Below are positions 5,376 to 5,951 of a stretch of DNA of 5,951 nt, in pieces. The notes beneath the pieces were generated by a model. That model was not told the origin of the DNA, made no database searches, and saw only the letters and a list, made by a program, of their open reading frames with translations. Position 1 is the first letter of the stretch, and every line of letters starts with the position of its first letter. The DNA is taken from contig DFIB01000116.1 of the NCBI GenBank assembly GCA_002371375.1, positions 1 through 5,951 on the forward strand, written 5' to 3'. The DNA is from Mageeibacillus sp. UBA3708. GTDB taxonomy: Bacteria; Bacillota; Clostridia; Saccharofermentanales; Saccharofermentanaceae. Position numbers and translations under genes: made by a program.

Positions 5376-5951
5376 ATGAAGACGAAGATAGCTTGTATTT
5401 TTCTTATTATAACTATTCTTGTTCAGCTCGCGGGCTGCGGTAAGACCGAGCCTTCATCGCAGGCTGCGGCAGATAACAACTGTGACATGAGTTCCGAAGA
5501 TTATGTGTGCGGCAACGGGGATGTAGAGAATCTGTATTTTAAGTCTGCTGTATGCTCAATCAAGGAAGATGGTCTGTCAAACTATCATGCAGCCTGCTTC
5601 AGGTCCGGAGACTGTCTTTGTGCGGTGTTGCCTTGTTTCAACGAAGAGACGTTTGATTCGACTGTTAAGGTGTATCTGATCGATTTTGACGGTAATATCA
5701 GATCTTCTTTTGAGCTGGAAGATGCGGGAATAACAGTTGATGCTAATGCCCCCAAATCTGCCGACTGGAACGGTGAGAGGATAATATGTGCAGGACATGA
5801 AGCGAATTATATGGTTCACGATTACAGCGGCGAGCTGATAGCCCGTGCGGGAGGCAACGATCCTGAACTGGGAGAGACCAGAGCGCTTATCGGGTGGGGC
5901 GACACTTTCGTGATCGTTACGGATAAGGGAGCGATCAGGTATGACTGGAAT
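5376..5951 (+). CDS. cysteine-rich secreted lipoprotein, 3' end beyond window
   Basis: An open frame runs from ATG 5376 to the last base without a stop, giving 192 residues of an incomplete protein. It starts MKTKIACIFLIITILVQLAG, a charged n-region and hydrophobic core, followed by Cys21; the lipobox is LAGC (18-21). Lgt and LspA would thus lipidate it and anchor it outside the membrane. A polar linker rich in Ser, Ala and Asn follows. The visible mature part has nine cysteines including the lipidated one (21, 36, 45, 60, 74, 80, 82, 87, 138), many for an exported protein of this type. Hairpin-like strands ending in a DG, SG or KG turn (VYLIDFDGNIRSSFEL near 99-114, YMVHDYSGELIARA near 145-158, FVIVTDKGAIRYDW near 178-191) suggest a beta-propeller or similar repeat fold. 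I do not recognise the family. Whether it works with the GH32 protein just upstream is unknown. Confidence 0.82.
   Translation, partial: MKTKIACIFLIITILVQLAGCGKTEPSSQAAADNNCDMSSEDYVCGNGDVENLYFKSAVCSIKEDGLSNYHAACFRSGDCLCAVLPCFNEETFDSTVKVYLIDFDGNIRSSFELEDAGITVDANAPKSADWNGERIICAGHEANYMVHDYSGELIARAGGNDPELGETRALIGWGDTFVIVTDKGAIRYDWN

Noticed and set aside
5526..5546. ENLYFKS in the lipoprotein, close to the TEV protease site ENLYFQS
   Set aside because: The critical Gln is Lys, and such a short match is expected by chance; nothing else points to engineered DNA.
5577..5819. 80-codon minus-strand frame near the right edge
   Set aside because: It lies opposite the lipoprotein gene, which has a signal peptide, a lipobox and an uninterrupted frame to the end of the window.

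Overview
The window reads as a piece of chromosome from a fermentative, probably gut- or rumen-associated member of the Clostridia (Bacillota). The grounds are a Gram-positive style lipoprotein, strong GAGGTGAT-type ribosome binding sites on the biosynthetic genes, AAG/GAG/AGA-rich codon use, and a class V aminotransferase paired with a long phosphoglycerate dehydrogenase. This placement is an inference from style, not a taxonomic identification. No rRNA, tRNA or CRISPR array is visible.

Layout. Positions 1-148 are non-coding and repeat-rich: a 22-bp sequence occurs twice (21 of 22 identical), and the core GAACACC appears three times direct and once inverted. This resembles the multiple terminal repeats of an IS21-type insertion sequence, but no transposase lies in the window. 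On the minus strand, 149-1486 encodes a 12-helix MFS transporter of the SLC45/GPH-like sugar type. A 115-bp divergent intergenic region follows, with outward-facing promoter elements and two dyads that could be operators.

On the plus strand, 1602-2684 and 2698-4314 form a tight operon for serine synthesis: an alanine:glyoxylate-type class V aminotransferase that probably serves as phosphoserine aminotransferase, then SerA with its C-terminal ACT domain. Together they would carry out 3-phosphoglycerate to 3-phosphohydroxypyruvate to phosphoserine; the phosphatase step is not here. Fifteen bases after serA comes a small GH32-like protein (4330-5355) that keeps the family fold signatures but has lost the nucleophile Asp: the WMNDPNG motif reads WMSAPCG. 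The window ends inside a cysteine-rich lipoprotein gene (5376 to beyond 5951).

Most interesting points. (1) The GH32 protein looks like a pseudoenzyme, or one with an altered mechanism. (2) The transporter and lipoprotein genes lack a Shine-Dalgarno sequence and carry a TAYAAT -10 box exactly 6 nt before the ATG, which puts the predicted transcription start on the A of the start codon. The shared pattern is TAYAATCATNNTATG. Leaderless transcripts are not usual for this kind of bacterium. (3) The direct-repeat cluster at the left edge is unexplained. The transporter and the GH32 protein both point to sucrose- or fructan-like sugars, but they flank the serine operon on opposite strands, so a joint function is only a guess.
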